Shown: positions 61,606 to 64,000 of the stretch, piece after piece
How the letters are laid out: each line of letters opens with the position of its first letter
Position numbering within the stretch: position 1 is the stretch's first letter
DNA from: Diphasiastrum complanatum
Taxonomy: Eukaryota; Streptophyta; Lycopodiopsida; Lycopodiales; Lycopodiaceae
Assembly: GCA_029204225.1 (NCBI GenBank)
Contig: CM055109.1
Location: forward strand, 32,806,927 to 32,870,926
Length of the DNA: 64,000 nt
Direction of reading: 5' to 3'
Notes under the pieces: model-generated
The model's input: only the letters and a program-made list of their open reading frames with translations
Databases searched by the model: none
Told to the model about the DNA's origin: nothing
Translations under genes and position numbers: made by a program

Positions 61606-62601
61606 TGTTGGAGAGGGGAGTTGAATGATGAACACGAACGAGAAACGAACTCGAACAAGAAATGAACTCGAACAGAAAATGTTCGTGCACAGCGGAACGA
61701 GTTATACGACTCTATCCATAAGCATGACTACGCCTATCAGAATGAACAGAACTTTAATGATGGAAATCATGGTCATTCTAGATTACGTAGCCAAGCATTA
61801 ATAGATGAAGCGCCAGAAGAATAATTTGTCGTGAATAGCAAGACAAACTATATGTCACGAATGATTCGCGAAGAGCTAGACTATGCTCGACTGATAATTA
61901 GTGGCGAATGATTTGCGAAAGACAAGACCAAATATTAGTCGTCTATTACTAGAAAGAACAACTACTCAGACAGAATGAATGATAAGCATAGCAATATTAA
62001 CATAGATCTGAACACAAAACAAAGAGCTGTATCAGATTAAGTAAATCACGTATACATGTCAATAATGTGGTAGTGCATAAGATAATAGCGGACGAAACCG
62101 CGTGCCCTATGAAACTTATTTCAATCTGTAACAAAAAGGGATGAAATCTTAATTCTGAAAAGAATGAGGAATCAATGCTCAAGGCATCTACTTCATCTAC
62201 TTCTGTATCTGTCTCTTCACTCATCAACTTATTCACCCATCCTCGTCTTTGGTATATATAGATTATATTACAGGTGTGCAGATGTGGATAGTACAGTGGA
62301 TGTGTTGTTTGTAAGAGATCGTGGGTGGCCGCAGTCGTTGTCCAATCTATTAGCGTAGCTGCATGGGGTGAGCATGAAAAGGTGTGACGTCAATCACTGC
62401 TGAACTGACCATTGGTGATGATGTTTCGCCTGTCACCATAACCTGTGTAAAAACACAGTGTTGCGATTCTTTCGTCTTTTATTCATCTGTGCGAATTTGC
62501 ATGTAAATAGGCAGACTGTGCGACAACGTTAGTAAATATGTAGCATGAATGGAGGCAGAATAAAATGGGATTTAAGGAGAGTAGAAGTAATAAATCCAAC
62601 A
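61606..62601 (-). mobile_element. Solo LTR of family S
   Basis: A 996-bp minus-orientation copy of the S LTR (plus-strand TGTTGGAGAGGGG to TAAATCCAACA). It is flanked by a perfect GGATT duplication (61601-61605 and 62602-62606). It shares CGAACACTTTC-type, AGCATGACTACG and GATTACGTAGCCA blocks, read in reverse, with 20100-20320 and 22400-22560. There is no internal domain or second LTR. This is the classic product of recombination between two LTRs. Confidence 0.88.
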
Positions 62602-62880
62602 GGATTAGCAAAGCCAATAGAAAATGAGATGGAGTCTACCATAAAAAATGATATATGAGATCTTGTGGACTCACCTCATGACAAGCACATTATTATTTGC
62701 AAGTGGGTCTATAAGATAAAACATAAATTTTTTGTTTTCTTTGGACAAGTACAAAGCTAGACTTGTTGTGAGAGTTTCTCAACAACAAGAAGGTATAGAT
62801 TTTGATGAGGCATTTGCACTAGTTGCTAATGTAGCTAATATTTGTACGTTGGATTTTCATATTTGGTCAAGATCTAGCTT
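62602..62880 (+). pseudogene. Copia fragment F, RT N-terminal part
   Basis: Continues fragment F after the solo LTR: LAKPIENEMESTIKND, DLVDSPHDKHIIICKWVYKI and then, in shifted frames, a KYKARLVVRVSQQQEGIDFDEAFA-like segment. This is the start of copia RT. The sequence leaves copia similarity near 62880. Confidence 0.75.
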
Positions 62881-64000
62881 TTACTGATTTTTTGCAAGGG
62901 TTGCACTTATTGCGAGCCTTTTTCCCTGGTAGGCGAGCCTTTCTTTTAGCAGACGAGTGTTTAGCAATGAATAGTTTTTAGTTTTTGAACATAAGAATCA
63001 TATCTACCTTGATGATAACTAAAATTAGATATCAAGAGGGTGTGACTACAGTGCATCCACCATCCACTTACATTGTCTTATATTCTACATTAGTTCTTTT
63101 CATAGCTATTCAACCAACTGAAAAATTTTAGCAGGAGGGTATTCATCCACCGAACTAGATTTGATCGTTGACTAACCATCAAATCTAGGTCAATTTTTGA
63201 ACATACATCATATTACCTAAGTTCTCTTCAAGTCTAGCATCAGTACTTTCAAATGCTATTATTTTCTTGATCTTAGATCATGTTTCTTGCTAAATATAAT
63301 TTTTTCTATAAGGGTATTCACATAATCAAGGCAAGTAGATCCTTGATCTTTGATCAGTCTTTGACCATAGAAATATCTTTGATCAGAGTACCTTTTCTTT
63401 GACCAACAAAACTCATAAAAAAAAATACTCCCAAAAACACAAAACCAATACATATTAGAAAACAAAAAAACAAATGGCCAATGTTAGACTCCTTGAGTTC
63501 CTAAGAACCACCTTGTAGAGTAAACATTTGAATATCACAAGCTTGGATGGACCTACAATAACAAGTGCCTTGCTCTGTGGATAGGATCTTGGATGGACCT
63601 ATGATTCCAGGTGCCTTGATCAGTGTTACTTCTAACGATTGCTCTAGTAAAATCAAAACTCAAAAACTGTATCAAAATTTGCAACAAAATTCAAAAATAT
63701 TCAGAAAATATCACAAATAAAAGAAAGTCGTACTCTCACATCTAGATCGCAATTACAATCAGTAAAAAGAGTCACAAGACTCTGACCTCCATGATCATTA
63801 CATCCACTAGATCTAGCATATTAGATGTTATAGACCCAGCACAATCAATTCTCCTAGTGGTGATTCCAATCATGGCAAACATCAAAAATGCCCTTTTCCA
63901 TAACAGAGGTCTGTCTAAGATAGAGTTACCAAAGTCTAATGGCCAAGGTGACCCAATCAAGTTTTTCTAGATGTACATAAAGCCTACAAGACTTGTGGAA
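62881..64000. other. No recognisable gene to window end
   Basis: AT-rich with short frames only (63259-63465 and 63772-63960 minus). A diverged repeat of CTTGGATGGACCTA...GGTGCCTTG occurs twice near 63542-63625. The region may be TE debris continuing beyond the window. Confidence 0.45.

Overview
This window looks like nuclear DNA of a land plant with a large, retrotransposon-filled genome. A gymnosperm or fern would fit, but the sequence alone does not settle the species. The evidence is the AT-rich background, many plant Ty1/copia and one Ty3/gypsy polyprotein, primer-binding sites matching plant initiator-Met tRNA (TGGTATCAGAGC), CT/GA microsatellites, and almost no low-copy coding sequence. 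No bacterial, organellar, CRISPR or viral gene set is visible.

Layout. 1-11.6 kb is a graveyard of truncated copia fragments, mostly on the minus strand: family A pieces at 1-701 and 8640-11575, a Tnt1-like gag-protease-integrase piece at 1858-3657 with its primer site and LTR, and smaller fragments B, C, D and E. 11.6-15.5 kb is non-coding and AT-rich, with decayed tandem repeats. 15.6-24.8 kb is a stacked mosaic: a foldback element, a broken gypsy pol (15907-18612), a copia integrase piece, an LTR fragment of family G split by a complete non-autonomous LTR element S (19357-22628, TSD CCTAT), then a decayed copia RT/RNase H with its 3' LTR.

24.8-40.6 kb is the most informative part. An old copia element H (5' LTR at 24812-25062) has been interrupted twice. 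Inside its gag sits a complete, apparently functional family A copia element (26598-32449): a single 1316-codon gag-pol ORF, two 653-bp LTRs that read as identical, and a perfect 5-bp TSD GGAAG. Inside its RT region sits non-autonomous element G (34552-39268, LTRs about 820 bp, TSD GAACA), which carries only a degraded gag/RT remnant. H resumes at 39269 and stops without a visible 3' LTR near 40607.

40.6-48 kb is the least TE-like part. It holds microsatellites, a GC-richer promoter-like stretch with a CT-rich leader, and a candidate low-copy host gene (43336-44223) of unknown function with at least one plausible intron. 48-64 kb returns to retrotransposon debris: an internally deleted copia ORF (about 48.2-50.0 kb), family A gag (54.4-55.1 kb), another gag remnant (55.95-56.43 kb), a GC-rich minisatellite (58.8 kb), and a copia relic at 61.0-62.9 kb split by a solo LTR of family S with perfect TSD GGATT.

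How they relate. The intact family A element could in principle supply proteins for itself. The non-autonomous elements S and G need enzymes from elsewhere. Several otherwise different LTRs share palindromes built on CACACGTGTG or CACATGTG, which may be a common cis-regulatory theme.
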